A DNA stretch of 64,000 bases, taken from NCBI GenBank assembly GCA_937879855.1, contig CALFMO010000041.1:1-64000 (forward strand). The letters run 5' to 3'. Shown piece by piece: positions 31,358 to 40,322 of the stretch. The stretch comes from an uncultured Acidobacteriaceae bacterium. Lineage in GTDB: Bacteria > Acidobacteriota > Terriglobia > Terriglobales > Acidobacteriaceae. Below the pieces are notes generated by a model, which was given only the letters and a program-made list of their open reading frames with translations, did not search any database and was not told where the DNA came from. Positions within the stretch are counted from its first letter, which is position 1, and each line of letters opens with the position of its first letter. The translations under genes were made by a program, and so were the position numbers.

Positions 31358-33997
31358 CTAGCCGAGTCGACCAAAAACTTTACCTTTTTCGGCTTCCTGG
31401 CTGAGAGCCAGCCATTCATCCTGTAAGTTGCGGCTGGCGAATTCGGCGAAAGCTTTTGCGGCCTTAAGAGCGCGGGCAGCCTGTTTTTTATCTCCTGCAT
31501 CCATCGCCAGCCGTGCTTGTTCGAGTGCCGCGGCGAGTTGGCGATCAGCTACGGATTTGCGGCGCGAACTGTATATTGGAACGATGCGCTTCAGGAGCGA
31601 GGATTCCTCTTTGCCGCTCGGCCCCTGCAAGCTGGCGGCATCAATTTCGGGGCGATCCAGGGCGGCGTATGCTTTTCCCACAGCCTGCAGAGCTGCTAAT
31701 TCACTGTCACTCGCTTCGCGCAAACGTTTCAGGGCAGCCTGAACCTGCTCGGAATGCAAGATGGACGGCGACTGCGATTCGAGGAACTTGATGGCTTCCG
31801 GATAATGTTCCTGGTTGGCAAGAATCTCGACGGCGTGCAGCGTGGCATCAACGTCGCTCCGTAGCGACTGTATGCGGCTGCGAGCTTCCTCCAGCAGGAA
31901 GAGAAGGGAAGCCGCTCCAGGTTCTTCGGCGACCGGGGCGAGTAATTCGACCACGGCGCCGTAGGATTCCTGCGTCATTAGTTTCTGTGCCTGCTTCAGC
32001 AAATCCCGGAGGGGGTCGTCATTCAGCCGGTGGTCGGCCTCCTGACGCGCGCGGTGCATCAGTTCCGCAAGTTCCGGCGAAGAAATACCCTCCTTCTTGC
32101 AAGATTCGAGGAGGCGCAACACTTCAACGTATTTCCCGCCGCTCAGCGCTTCATGGGCACGAGTCAGATACTGAGCGAGAGATTGTTCTCGACGGTGCTG
32201 CGAGACTTGCGCAGCAATACTCGATTCAAGGGCGCGCAGGCGCTCGTTTCCCGGAGTTTGCTCCAATTCTTCCCGCACCAGCTGTAGTGCTTCCTCCGGC
32301 GATGTCTCCATTAGACGTCGGCATTGCAGTGCAAGTTGATCGACGCGGCGGCGCATCTCCACTTCACGCAGCTGGCCCTTGAGTTTGATGAGCATGGGCT
32401 CAGTCGGCATGCGTTCCAGGGCCTGCTCTACTAATTGTGCCGCGCGAGTAACCTCCTCGGGAGTGGAAGCGAGCGAAACTTCATTCTGCAGTTCGTCCAA
32501 TATCCGACGCCGTTGTTCCTGCTCGCGGCCGGTCTTGGCAGCGGCCTGCAAACGGATCAGTTCGGGATTCGATGGATCGGCGCGTTCCGCTTCCGCGAGC
32601 GCTTCCATGGCAGCGGTAAAGCGGCGCGCGCTGATCTCTCTGCGGGCATTATCGAGCAATGCCGCCGCTTTTGCCTGACGAGCGTTGTCTTCAATCAGGC
32701 GCGCCAGCGCAACGTGAGCGGCACGAATCCGCGAATCATTGCTGTCGACTTCCCGTGCCTTCGCGATGCCTGCCTCGGCCCCTTCCAGATCGCCGCGGTC
32801 CCGAGCGGTCGCTGCCTGCTGCAGATAACCGTCCACGAGCTCTCTGCGTTGCTTCTTCTGGCGAATCGTTTCCAGGAGCTCAGAGAGTTCTGAATTTGCC
32901 GGATCGAGACGGCACGCTTCCTGCAGATCGAGGAAAGCTTCTTCATAGCGCTTGTCGCTGGCCGCGTCCTCGGCTTGATTCCGCAGCTGGCGGACTTGTT
33001 CGGCTCGTTGCCGCAACGTCAGATTTTGCTGCACTTCCGCAATCAATTGACGAGCGCGGATGTGTTGACTATCAACCTTCAACAAACGCAACAGAACCTC
33101 TCTGGCTGTGGCATAGTCGTCCTGTTGCACGAGGCGCTCGGCTCGCCCGATCCACTCGGCCACTTGCTCTTTCTTCAACTCGGCGGTAATCGAGACGAGT
33201 TCAGCCGCCATTTCATCGGCCGTGGAATAACGATCGTTGGGATCTTTCGCCAGCGCCCGGTCCAGAATTCCATCGAGAGCCGGCGGATAATCTCGCAGGA
33301 ATTGGCCCAGCGGGGGATGTTTCTCCGCCAGGATTTTTTGCACAATGCTGTAGTCGCCGGTAAAAGGGAGATGTCCGGTCAGCACCTGAAACAGCATCAC
33401 GCCAACCGAAAAAATGTCGGAGCGTCCGTCAAAGGCCGCGTCCTTCAGCCTCTCCGGCGCCATGTACTGAATCGTTCCGATCACGCTTCCCGTGCGGGTC
33501 AGACGGCCATCGGTTTTGTCCTGTCGGGCAATTCCAAAATCCAGCAACTTGGCAACGCCGTCGGGCTGCACGATGACGTTGGCAGGTTTAACGTCACGAT
33601 GAATCATGTCATTGCGATGGGCATAACCCAGCGCGTAGCAGACCTGCTCGATAATGTTTAGCTTGAACCCAAGTGGCTGAGACTGGCTGGACTGGATGAG
33701 CCGGTCCAAAGGCTCGCCCGACAGATATTCCATTACGATGTAGGGAAAGCCTTCCTGTTCGCCCAGATCGTAGACGATAACAATGTTGGGATGTCGCAAC
33801 GCGGCAGTCTTGGCGGCTTCGCGATAAAAGCGTTGCAGCATTTCCTGGTCGCCAGAGAAGCCTTCGGTCACGGTCTTGATTGCCACCTCGCGGTTCAGTT
33901 GGCGATCAAACGCGCGATAGACCAGACCCATGCCTCCGCGACCGAGAAGATCGATCACCTCGTACTTTCCGATGCGCTTTATATTTGGAGCGGCCAC
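31358..33997 (-). CDS. ppkA: Cytosolic Ser/Thr kinase with helical repeat tail, PpkA-like
   Basis: An 879-aa kinase. Kinase domain at about 11-270: LGRGGMGLVYRAFD, Lys41, HRDVKPANV with Asp135, DFG 153-155 and APERL as the activation segment end, all intact. The remaining 600 residues are helical TPR-like and coiled-coil repeats (QEACRLDPANSELSELLETI, AEAERADPSNPELIRLQ). No membrane segment is visible, unlike classic PpkA, which is membrane-bound with a periplasmic sensor. Position next to the phosphatase and between T6SS operons suggests it controls T6SS assembly by phosphorylation. The substrate is unknown: no FHA-domain protein is encoded in the window. Confidence 0.9.
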   Translation of the reverse strand: MAAPNIKRIGKYEVIDLLGRGGMGLVYRAFDRQLNREVAIKTVTEGFSGDQEMLQRFYREAAKTAALRHPNIVIVYDLGEQEGFPYIVMEYLSGEPLDRLIQSSQSQPLGFKLNIIEQVCYALGYAHRNDMIHRDVKPANVIVQPDGVAKLLDFGIARQDKTDGRLTRTGSVIGTIQYMAPERLKDAAFDGRSDIFSVGVMLFQVLTGHLPFTGDYSIVQKILAEKHPPLGQFLRDYPPALDGILDRALAKDPNDRYSTADEMAAELVSITAELKKEQVAEWIGRAERLVQQDDYATAREVLLRLLKVDSQHIRARQLIAEVQQNLTLRQRAEQVRQLRNQAEDAASDKRYEEAFLDLQEACRLDPANSELSELLETIRQKKQRRELVDGYLQQAATARDRGDLEGAEAGIAKAREVDSNDSRIRAAHVALARLIEDNARQAKAAALLDNARREISARRFTAAMEALAEAERADPSNPELIRLQAAAKTGREQEQRRRILDELQNEVSLASTPEEVTRAAQLVEQALERMPTEPMLIKLKGQLREVEMRRRVDQLALQCRRLMETSPEEALQLVREELEQTPGNERLRALESSIAAQVSQHRREQSLAQYLTRAHEALSGGKYVEVLRLLESCKKEGISSPELAELMHRARQEADHRLNDDPLRDLLKQAQKLMTQESYGAVVELLAPVAEEPGAASLLFLLEEARSRIQSLRSDVDATLHAVEILANQEHYPEAIKFLESQSPSILHSEQVQAALKRLREASDSELAALQAVGKAYAALDRPEIDAASLQGPSGKEESSLLKRIVPIYSSRRKSVADRQLAAALEQARLAMDAGDKKQAARALKAAKAFAEFASRNLQDEWLALSQEAEKGKVFGRLG

Positions 33998-34117
33998 GGC
34001 ATCGATCTGCCAAAAGGTGAGGGGGCCACCTTGTAAGGGGCAGGGATGACGATGGAATCGTCATCGAAAATCCGAACCAGTGTACTACTGCAGAAGGGCT
34101 GGGGACCAGCGGGAAGT

Positions 34118-36823
34118 TCACCCGCCCGATTGAGGGGAACTGCTGGGCCAGGTCATGTTGAACTGTTCGCGCAGGAACTTCTTGGCTTCCTCACGTTCCG
34201 GCGTCTGAGCGCTCGGAGTCGAGTTGAGGTAGAGAATATAGGCCTCCGCGGTGCCATCCGTATCCCCGTCCATGAGGCGCTTGCGGGCTTGAGCCAGAAT
34301 CTTACTGGGCAGCGACTCGACCTTCTCTCTTACATCTTTAATCAGTGCAACGCGGGCCGCGATTTCGACGTCCGTAAGGAACTGCGCCTCATCGGGCGGC
34401 GCCCCTGTTTGTTTGACGTTCTTTGTGTCCTCCGGTTTCACGTTCTCCAGGATGACGAACTGTTTTTGCGCCGTGTTCTTCACCGACGGCGTCATCGCAA
34501 TAGTGTCGCCATTGGAATCGACGATGCGAAATCCAACCTCCACCACGGCGCTCAAATCGATCGTCTTCCGGGTATAGCTATAAGGCTTCACAACGTCGCT
34601 CAGCGTGGTCTTGGGGATGGAGTCGAGCTTGAGGTGAGCGGCCCCGACTCTCTTCTGGATATCTTCGACCGCGAGGTTCGCCTCCGCGATTTCTTTTTTC
34701 TTACCGTGTGCCTGAGCACCTTCCAGGACCTTCTGTGCCTTCTGCAGATCGAGATTTGCGGCTTCGTAGTCGCGGTTTGCCTGATTCCACTCCTCGTTTG
34801 GGATTTCTCGTTCGGCGGCGCGATATTCGGACTCGATCGACTCTATGCCAACCTTCGTCACCGGTCGATGTTCCAGCACGTCACCGACGAGCTGAAAATT
34901 CGGCTCAACGGGCGTTGAATCGGCAGCGCGCACGATCCGCACTGGCAGGTTTGTGGTTTCCAGGCCAGTCGCAATTGCGTCGGAAAGCTGGTCAGCAAAT
35001 CCTGCGCTGTCCCGCCGCGACGTCTGGTCCCGAAACATCACTTTGATCGACAGCGTAGAGCGCACGTTGTGAATGGCAGAGTTTTTCGTGCGCTCGTCGC
35101 GAATGTCGTCGCGGTTCGATTGGTATTGCTGGGCTTCATTCAGATATAGCCAGGCGAGGCCAACTCCAGATCCCAATGGCTTTTCGAGATACCGCTTCGC
35201 TTGCGCCACATAGTAATCACAGAGAGTTTGAGAAATCAGATCCAGGCGAAGCTTGAGATCCTGATCCGCAGGCTGCAGGGCAGTGGCGCGCCGCAGATAG
35301 TCATACGCCTTCAGGACTCCGATTTCGTCGGCACGCCCCTGGATCGGAGTGTGAGCATCCTTCAGCTTTTTCGCCTCGTCCGACGCGCTGGCAACATAGT
35401 TGGCCTCGAGAGCCTGCATCTGGTCCTTCACTAGCGCGCGCTGGGCATCGGGCAGGCTGGAGAGCACTTCGTAGGCTTCGATGTAACGCTTGTCCTGTTC
35501 GAAGGCTGAACTCTGTTGCAAAGCGGCGGTCGCCGCAGCCTGATTTGTAGTCGACACGTACTCGGCTTGCGCCTGTTTGAGAGCCTCCGCTGCTTCGGGC
35601 GTCCCCTTCAGGTCTGTGGCTTTCTGATATTCCTCTACGGCGTCGTGCCATTTCTGGTCGGCTGCACTGGCCTTGCCTTGGTCGAAATGATATTTGTATG
35701 CCGTATCGATGACGGAAGAGATGCGCGGCTCTTCCTCGGAAAACGAACGAAACTCAGCTACGGCCGCTACGGCGTCGTCGTAATGCTGAGAAGAAGTCAT
35801 CGACTCCGCACTGTGCAATGCGGCCTCCACCCGCTTACCCTCGGCGGCAATCGAGGTCTGCAGCTTCAGTCCTTGGTCGAAGTGCGGATCGACCTCAAGC
35901 GCATGATCATCCAACTGGCGGGCATTGGCGAGGTGAACATATCCCGCAGCATGGCCGGCAAGCGCCTGTTTGTACTCTTGCAATTCGGCGCCGGCCCGAT
36001 CAGCAACCTTCACCAACTCTGAGTGAACTTCCTCTTTGAGCTTGGCTGCTTCTTCGTTGGGGGAGAGTAAGTCGCTGGCCTGGTTGGCGCGCGCGTAGGC
36101 GGTTCTGAGATCGGAATATCGAGGAGAACTCGAAGAGACCGAACTCCGATACGAGGCCAAGCCGTCCTGCCCCTCCCTGACCAACAAGGCCGAAAGAGAC
36201 TGCTTGGCGAGTCCGACGTGCGAAGCCTTCGGGTATCGTCCCAGGTAATCCTGCCATTGCGCCACCGAATGCGCACGGTTCGCGCGAAGAAATTCCGCGA
36301 GTTCTATGTCAGGCGCTGCGACGAATACGATCTTTACGGTCGGTTTAAAGGGAGGTACGGTGGTAGTTCCCGCCGGGGACGAATTGGCCACCTGTCCCGT
36401 GAGAACGGCACGATCCGCTAATTGCGCGGGAGTGAACGTCTCCTCTTTTTCGAATTTCAAGTTGGCGGGTACAACGCACTCGGCCGCCGAACCGCGCGTC
36501 AAAGTCATGACTCCCTGAGCGTCGCGTTCCAACGAGGTTACCGAGGAATTCAGGGCAATCTTTGCCAGCTTGCCATAGGCCGACTTGTTGATCTGGGTTA
36601 CGCCTGTGCAGGAACGCACCTCGGCCTTGCCATTGATCAGGAGTTCGGTGACCTGAACGAAGGCAGCCCCGTTAGGGCCGTCAAATAATTCGATAGCAGT
36701 GAGTGGAACTTCTTTGGAATGGACATGGGGACTTGTGAACGCAACAAAGAGCAGAGCTATCCCGGCCCTCTTTGCGAACCATGACAGACACAATTGTGCG
36801 TGAAGCATTCGACGCCGCGGCAT
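34118..36823 (-). CDS. Large exported helical-repeat protein in the T6SS locus (901 aa)
   Basis: A signal peptide (GIALLFVAFTSPHVHSKE, about 19-37) indicates export. The next region is a beta-type domain ending near VTLTRGSAAECVVPANL-like sequence. A long helical TPR-like middle follows (WHDAVEEYQKATDLKGTPEA, YDYLRRATALQPADQDLKL). The last third carries SIKVMFRDQTSRRDSAGFA and NFQLVGDVLEHRP, then SDVVKPYSYTRKTIDLSAVV, which together resemble domains that bind or assemble envelope components. I do not recognise the full architecture. GAGGAG stands 4 bases before the ATG, and a good promoter lies upstream. It shares direction with the kinase and phosphatase genes. It may stand in for the missing TssJ or a peptidoglycan anchor (speculation). 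Confidence 0.8.
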   Translation of the reverse strand: MPRRRMLHAQLCLSWFAKRAGIALLFVAFTSPHVHSKEVPLTAIELFDGPNGAAFVQVTELLINGKAEVRSCTGVTQINKSAYGKLAKIALNSSVTSLERDAQGVMTLTRGSAAECVVPANLKFEKEETFTPAQLADRAVLTGQVANSSPAGTTTVPPFKPTVKIVFVAAPDIELAEFLRANRAHSVAQWQDYLGRYPKASHVGLAKQSLSALLVREGQDGLASYRSSVSSSSPRYSDLRTAYARANQASDLLSPNEEAAKLKEEVHSELVKVADRAGAELQEYKQALAGHAAGYVHLANARQLDDHALEVDPHFDQGLKLQTSIAAEGKRVEAALHSAESMTSSQHYDDAVAAVAEFRSFSEEEPRISSVIDTAYKYHFDQGKASAADQKWHDAVEEYQKATDLKGTPEAAEALKQAQAEYVSTTNQAAATAALQQSSAFEQDKRYIEAYEVLSSLPDAQRALVKDQMQALEANYVASASDEAKKLKDAHTPIQGRADEIGVLKAYDYLRRATALQPADQDLKLRLDLISQTLCDYYVAQAKRYLEKPLGSGVGLAWLYLNEAQQYQSNRDDIRDERTKNSAIHNVRSTLSIKVMFRDQTSRRDSAGFADQLSDAIATGLETTNLPVRIVRAADSTPVEPNFQLVGDVLEHRPVTKVGIESIESEYRAAEREIPNEEWNQANRDYEAANLDLQKAQKVLEGAQAHGKKKEIAEANLAVEDIQKRVGAAHLKLDSIPKTTLSDVVKPYSYTRKTIDLSAVVEVGFRIVDSNGDTIAMTPSVKNTAQKQFVILENVKPEDTKNVKQTGAPPDEAQFLTDVEIAARVALIKDVREKVESLPSKILAQARKRLMDGDTDGTAEAYILYLNSTPSAQTPEREEAKKFLREQFNMTWPSSSPQSGG

Positions 36824-36876
36824 AAACTCCTCGGAGTGGCGGCCAGCGGATGAGCCCGCCGACGCAGGTGCACCGT

Positions 36877-36904
36877 ATCATACTCGTGGTTTGTTCCATG
36901 TCAA
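36877..36904 (-). promoter_or_regulatory. Promoter of the exported-protein/kinase/phosphatase block
   Basis: On the minus strand TTGACA (36899-36904), 16-base spacer, TATGAT (36877-36882). Consensus -35 and near-consensus -10. Transcription would start about 45 bases before the 901-aa gene. Confidence 0.65.
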
Positions 36905-37003
36905 GGCTGCGTGAGTGGCGGAGGCGGGCACAAAAGTGCTATTTTTCGATTCTGTAAATATTTGCCTGCTCCGCCGTTTTGAAGTAACCTACATCCCGAC
37001 TTT

Positions 37004-38371
37004 GTGACGGTCGGAAGTCCTCACATGCCGCAGTACCAGCAGAAAATCGAAAGCCGGGAAGCCGAAATTGCAAACGCTGGGCGCCCCTCGTTGGTTGAGG
37101 GCCATGGAAGTGCAACCGATCTGGTAGTTCGCCTGTGGGTCCCGGGGCGACCTGACCGGAGCGCGCCGCTGACATGGAAGTCCGACACTGTTCTGGTCTA
37201 TATGATTGCGGACCTTGTGGGCGCCAGCCATGGTCGCATCGCGGAGGAATCGCCCGGCATCATGGGTGCGCACTTCGACGGTTCCAGGCAAGCGCTGCTT
37301 GCCGCCAAGCGGATTCAGACCTCGATCGTGGAATTCTTAGCTTGCCGGCCTGACGAACGAGTCGGCGCCGCTATCCTGCTTTATCGGCCGCGAACCAGCG
37401 ACCCCAAAGGCTTTACCCCAGAGATGGTCCACCAGGCGCTCAGGCAAGTAAAGCCAGGCCAGATATTGCTTGCCGAAAATGTGTCGGAGCATCTACGCGA
37501 TCTTCCCGGCGTGGAGTTTCGCTCCGTCCCGGCGGTGAGAACGGTGATGGGGGAGTGGCAGCCTGAGTTTACCGAGGTGATATGGACCACCCCGGAGCGA
37601 GTCGCTCGGTTGCAAGTTTCTGTCGAAGATGAGACCGAACCACAAAGCGCCGACGTGCCAGCCATCGGCGCAACCGTCATCGTGCATTCGCCGTTGGGGC
37701 GCCAGGATACAACCCGCTCAGGCGTGCCGTCACAATCCGTTTCGAAGACACGCCAAATCAAGCCACAAGATCCCGCACCGGTTTTCGCAGAAGGACGTGA
37801 CGAGTTTGAACCGCGACCATTCATCACGCGCACCAGAGTCATTCTTGGCATCGTCGCAGTAGTTCTGGTGGTGGCGCTGATCACCGTCATTTACCGGCCG
37901 GCGCAAGTTTCGAAGGCCCCGATTCCACTGCAAGTCGACCAGGGCGGAGTCCGGGAAGTCCCCTCCAAACAGCCTTCTTCCCAAGCCGAATCCGATATTC
38001 TGACGGCGCAGCCGGAATCGACGATCGTCAACACAGAGACATTGAAGCCACAAAAGACTTCCAAATCGCCAGTGGCTAAATCGGTCAGGATAGCGGTGAA
38101 GGAAAAAGTGCTGTCCGACAAGGCTCCCCTGGACAATCGCGTGAAAAGCCAAACTACTCCCGAGCTCGCGCCGTCCTTTTCCGACGAATCCGGTGGCGTG
38201 TCGCTGAAAGATATTCCCGTCTTGCTGAGAATGGCCCAACAGGACGCGGGAGCGGGGAACTACAACAAGGCGCGGACCGAATACCGCAAGATTCTCGGCT
38301 TGCAGCCCAACAATCAGGATGCGAAAGACGGTCTGCACAAGCTCGATATCATCCAGAAAGATCAGCAGTAA
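37004..38371 (+). CDS. Membrane protein with degenerate nucleotide-cyclase fold and TPR
   Basis: About 455 aa; GTG 37004 or ATG 37025 may be the start. Residues about 55-205 follow the class III cyclase pattern (YMIADLVGASHGRIAEE, QALLAAKRIQTSIVEFL, RVGAAILLY, ALRQVKPGQILLAENVSEHL, then EFTEVIW). The two metal-binding Asp positions and substrate residues are not kept, so it is probably a catalytically dead sensor. A single membrane helix lies at about 285-305 (VILGIVAVVLVVALITVIY). A Ser/Thr/Lys-rich linker then leads to a C-terminal TPR unit (YNKARTEYRKILGLQPNNQDA). It is the first gene of the sheath operon and may be a local T6SS regulator. Confidence 0.7.
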   Translation: MTVGSPHMPQYQQKIESREAEIANAGRPSLVEGHGSATDLVVRLWVPGRPDRSAPLTWKSDTVLVYMIADLVGASHGRIAEESPGIMGAHFDGSRQALLAAKRIQTSIVEFLACRPDERVGAAILLYRPRTSDPKGFTPEMVHQALRQVKPGQILLAENVSEHLRDLPGVEFRSVPAVRTVMGEWQPEFTEVIWTTPERVARLQVSVEDETEPQSADVPAIGATVIVHSPLGRQDTTRSGVPSQSVSKTRQIKPQDPAPVFAEGRDEFEPRPFITRTRVILGIVAVVLVVALITVIYRPAQVSKAPIPLQVDQGGVREVPSKQPSSQAESDILTAQPESTIVNTETLKPQKTSKSPVAKSVRIAVKEKVLSDKAPLDNRVKSQTTPELAPSFSDESGGVSLKDIPVLLRMAQQDAGAGNYNKARTEYRKILGLQPNNQDAKDGLHKLDIIQKDQQ

Positions 38372-38448
38372 GGATCAATGGTGACGGTCGCCGTCGTGTC
38401 CAGTTCGTTCGAGCTTTCTAAAGAACCATTCCCCACAAGGAGTTGTTC

Positions 38449-39990
38449 ATGCCGAAAGACTTCGACTTCGGTGCTGTCAAGCTGACCGCCGGCGGAGACA
38501 ATTCGAACGCCCGTCCTTCTTCTGAGACTTCCTTCCGCGTCGCGATTCTTGGCGATTTCAGCGGGCGCGCCAACCGCGGTATCTCCGAGGTGAAAACGAT
38601 TGCCAAGCGCCGCGCAGTGCTGGTTGATCGAGACAACTTCGACGAAGTTTTATCGCGCTCCGGCGCTGGACTTCAGTTAGCGATTGGGGACGGGTCGTTG
38701 AACCTGCGTTTTTCTGACCTTGATGACTTCCATCCCGACCGGATTTTTCTGCATCTCGAGGCATTCAGCAAACTGCGAGAGTTACGCAGCCGCTTGTCGG
38801 ACCCCTCGACGTTTCAAGATGCTGCGCGTGAATTAGGGCTGCGTGCGCCCGCTTCGGTGTCGGAGCCGCAAAGGCCCGATGTTTCGTCCGCGGTTGCACC
38901 GAGCGCCGCACAGCTGGCTTCGGGCAGCCTGCTGGATGAAATGATCGAGCAGACGGAGTCGCGTGTCGCAGAGGATCGCTACCGGCACAAGCCCGATGCA
39001 GTCCGCGAGTTCGCGCAACGCGTCGCTGCGGAGCATCAGGCAAGCCTCCCGGATGCGCGCCAGCCGGAGATCCTGAGTGTGATCGATCGCGGCGTTGGCG
39101 AACTGATGAGGGCAGTTCTTCACAATCGAGACTTTCAGGAACTGGAAGCGCTCTGGCGAGCCACTTTTCTTCTGGTTCGGCAACTTGAAACTGGTTCCCA
39201 ACTGAAGCTCTATTTGATCGATATCTCGAAGGAGGAACTCGCTGCCGACCTCAACACCGTTTCAAACCTGCGGGATACGGGAACCTATCGTTTGTTGGTG
39301 GAGCAGAGCGTCGAGACTCCAGGCGCAGAGCTCTGGTCGCTCATTGTCGGTGATTACGATTTTGGTTCAAGCAGCGGCGATCTAGCTATGCTGTCCCGCA
39401 TTGCCGAAATCGCGCACCACGCTGGAGCGCCATTTCTAGCCGCGGCAAGCGCTCACCTGCTGGGTCGCGATTCGTTGGCTTCGAGCCCACATCCGCGTGA
39501 ATGGAAGACGCCACTGGAGCTAGCCGCAGCTTGGGTCGAACTCCGACGTCAGACCGAAGCGGATTCGGTCGGTCTGGCGCTGCCGCGGTTTCTCTTGCGG
39601 TTGCCCTACGGCAAGAAAACATGGCCGCTGGAATCGTTCGATTTTGAGGAATTTCCGGAACAGCCGGTCCACGAAGATTATTTGTGGGGGAACCCTGCCT
39701 TTGCGGTCGCTTTGCTGCTCGCTCAGTCCTTCAGCGAATCGGGATGGGAAATGCGTCCCGGGATGCTAACGGAAATTGGCGGGTTGCCGCTTCATGTTTT
39801 CGGAAAGCCCGGTGAGTCGGAGTCAAAGCCTTGCGCCGAGATCCTGCTGACCGACGTCGCACTAGAACGCCTTTTGGAAGAAGGGTTGATGCCGCTCGTC
39901 TCATTCAAGGATAGCGACCGGGCGCGGGTGATGAGATTTCAATCAATCGCCGAACCGCCAAGAGCGCTTTTTGGGCGATGGGACAGGTAG
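38449..39990 (+). CDS. TssB-TssC fusion, truncated sheath-like protein
   Basis: A 513-aa protein that joins two sheath subunits. Residues about 25-130 match TssB (VAILGDFSG, RRAVLVDRDNFDEVL, LRFSDLDDFHPDRI, LRSRLSD; compare VLGDFTG, RRFVEVTPDNFDSVL and LRFKSLEDFEPEQ in the tssB gene). Residues about 165-510 match TssC (HNRDFQELEALWR, LIVGDYDFG, APFLAAASAHLLG, PRFLLRLPYG, YLWGNPAFA). It ends where TssC continues for about 120 more residues. That missing end forms the sheath-to-sheath handshake and inner wall, so the protein cannot be an ordinary sheath subunit. AAGGAG stands before ATG 38449. Separate tssB and tssC follow. Confidence 0.85.
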   Translation: MPKDFDFGAVKLTAGGDNSNARPSSETSFRVAILGDFSGRANRGISEVKTIAKRRAVLVDRDNFDEVLSRSGAGLQLAIGDGSLNLRFSDLDDFHPDRIFLHLEAFSKLRELRSRLSDPSTFQDAARELGLRAPASVSEPQRPDVSSAVAPSAAQLASGSLLDEMIEQTESRVAEDRYRHKPDAVREFAQRVAAEHQASLPDARQPEILSVIDRGVGELMRAVLHNRDFQELEALWRATFLLVRQLETGSQLKLYLIDISKEELAADLNTVSNLRDTGTYRLLVEQSVETPGAELWSLIVGDYDFGSSSGDLAMLSRIAEIAHHAGAPFLAAASAHLLGRDSLASSPHPREWKTPLELAAAWVELRRQTEADSVGLALPRFLLRLPYGKKTWPLESFDFEEFPEQPVHEDYLWGNPAFAVALLLAQSFSESGWEMRPGMLTEIGGLPLHVFGKPGESESKPCAEILLTDVALERLLEEGLMPLVSFKDSDRARVMRFQSIAEPPRALFGRWDR

Positions 39991-40143
39991 CTAACCGGCC
40001 CGCAGCGGGCCGACTAAGGCGTGGCATATTACCTTTGTAACGTTTCGCGAGCCTCAAACACTATCCCCATCATGGGAGTGCGGGAGCGATTTCGGGTCTT
40101 CTTCAGGAAGCGAAGTTTTTCGTTTAAAAAAACAGGTTCTTGC

Positions 40144-40172
40144 TTGACTGGGTTTAGGGCGTGTGATAAATC
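40144..40172 (+). promoter_or_regulatory. Promoter of the tssB operon
   Basis: TTGACT (40144-40149), 17-base spacer, TAAATC (40167-40172). It lies in a 332-base gap between the fusion gene and tssB, so sheath genes can be transcribed apart from the fusion. Confidence 0.5.
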
Positions 40173-40179
40173 CTTAACC

Positions 40180-40322
40180 CACGACCCGTACGGTCAGATG
40201 ACGAGAGGTCTGGCCTCCGTTCCGATGGGGCAAATCCCGTGACCGTTACGTCCCCCAGTTGACAGCAAAATCGAAATATCAGCAGGCACTTCCTCGAACA
40301 CTCGAAGAGGTAGGGAGATAAT
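40180..40322 (+). other. Structured leader before tssB
   Basis: If the promoter above is used, the tssB mRNA has a leader of about 140 bases with hairpin potential: TGGGG (40226-40230) with CCCCA (40253-40257) enclosing CGTG/TACG (40238-40250). It does not match a riboswitch I know. Confidence 0.25.

Noticed and set aside
40180..40322. Leader of tssB as a c-di-GMP riboswitch
   Set aside because: Hairpins exist, but the conserved core sequences of GEMM-I or GEMM-II are not visible.
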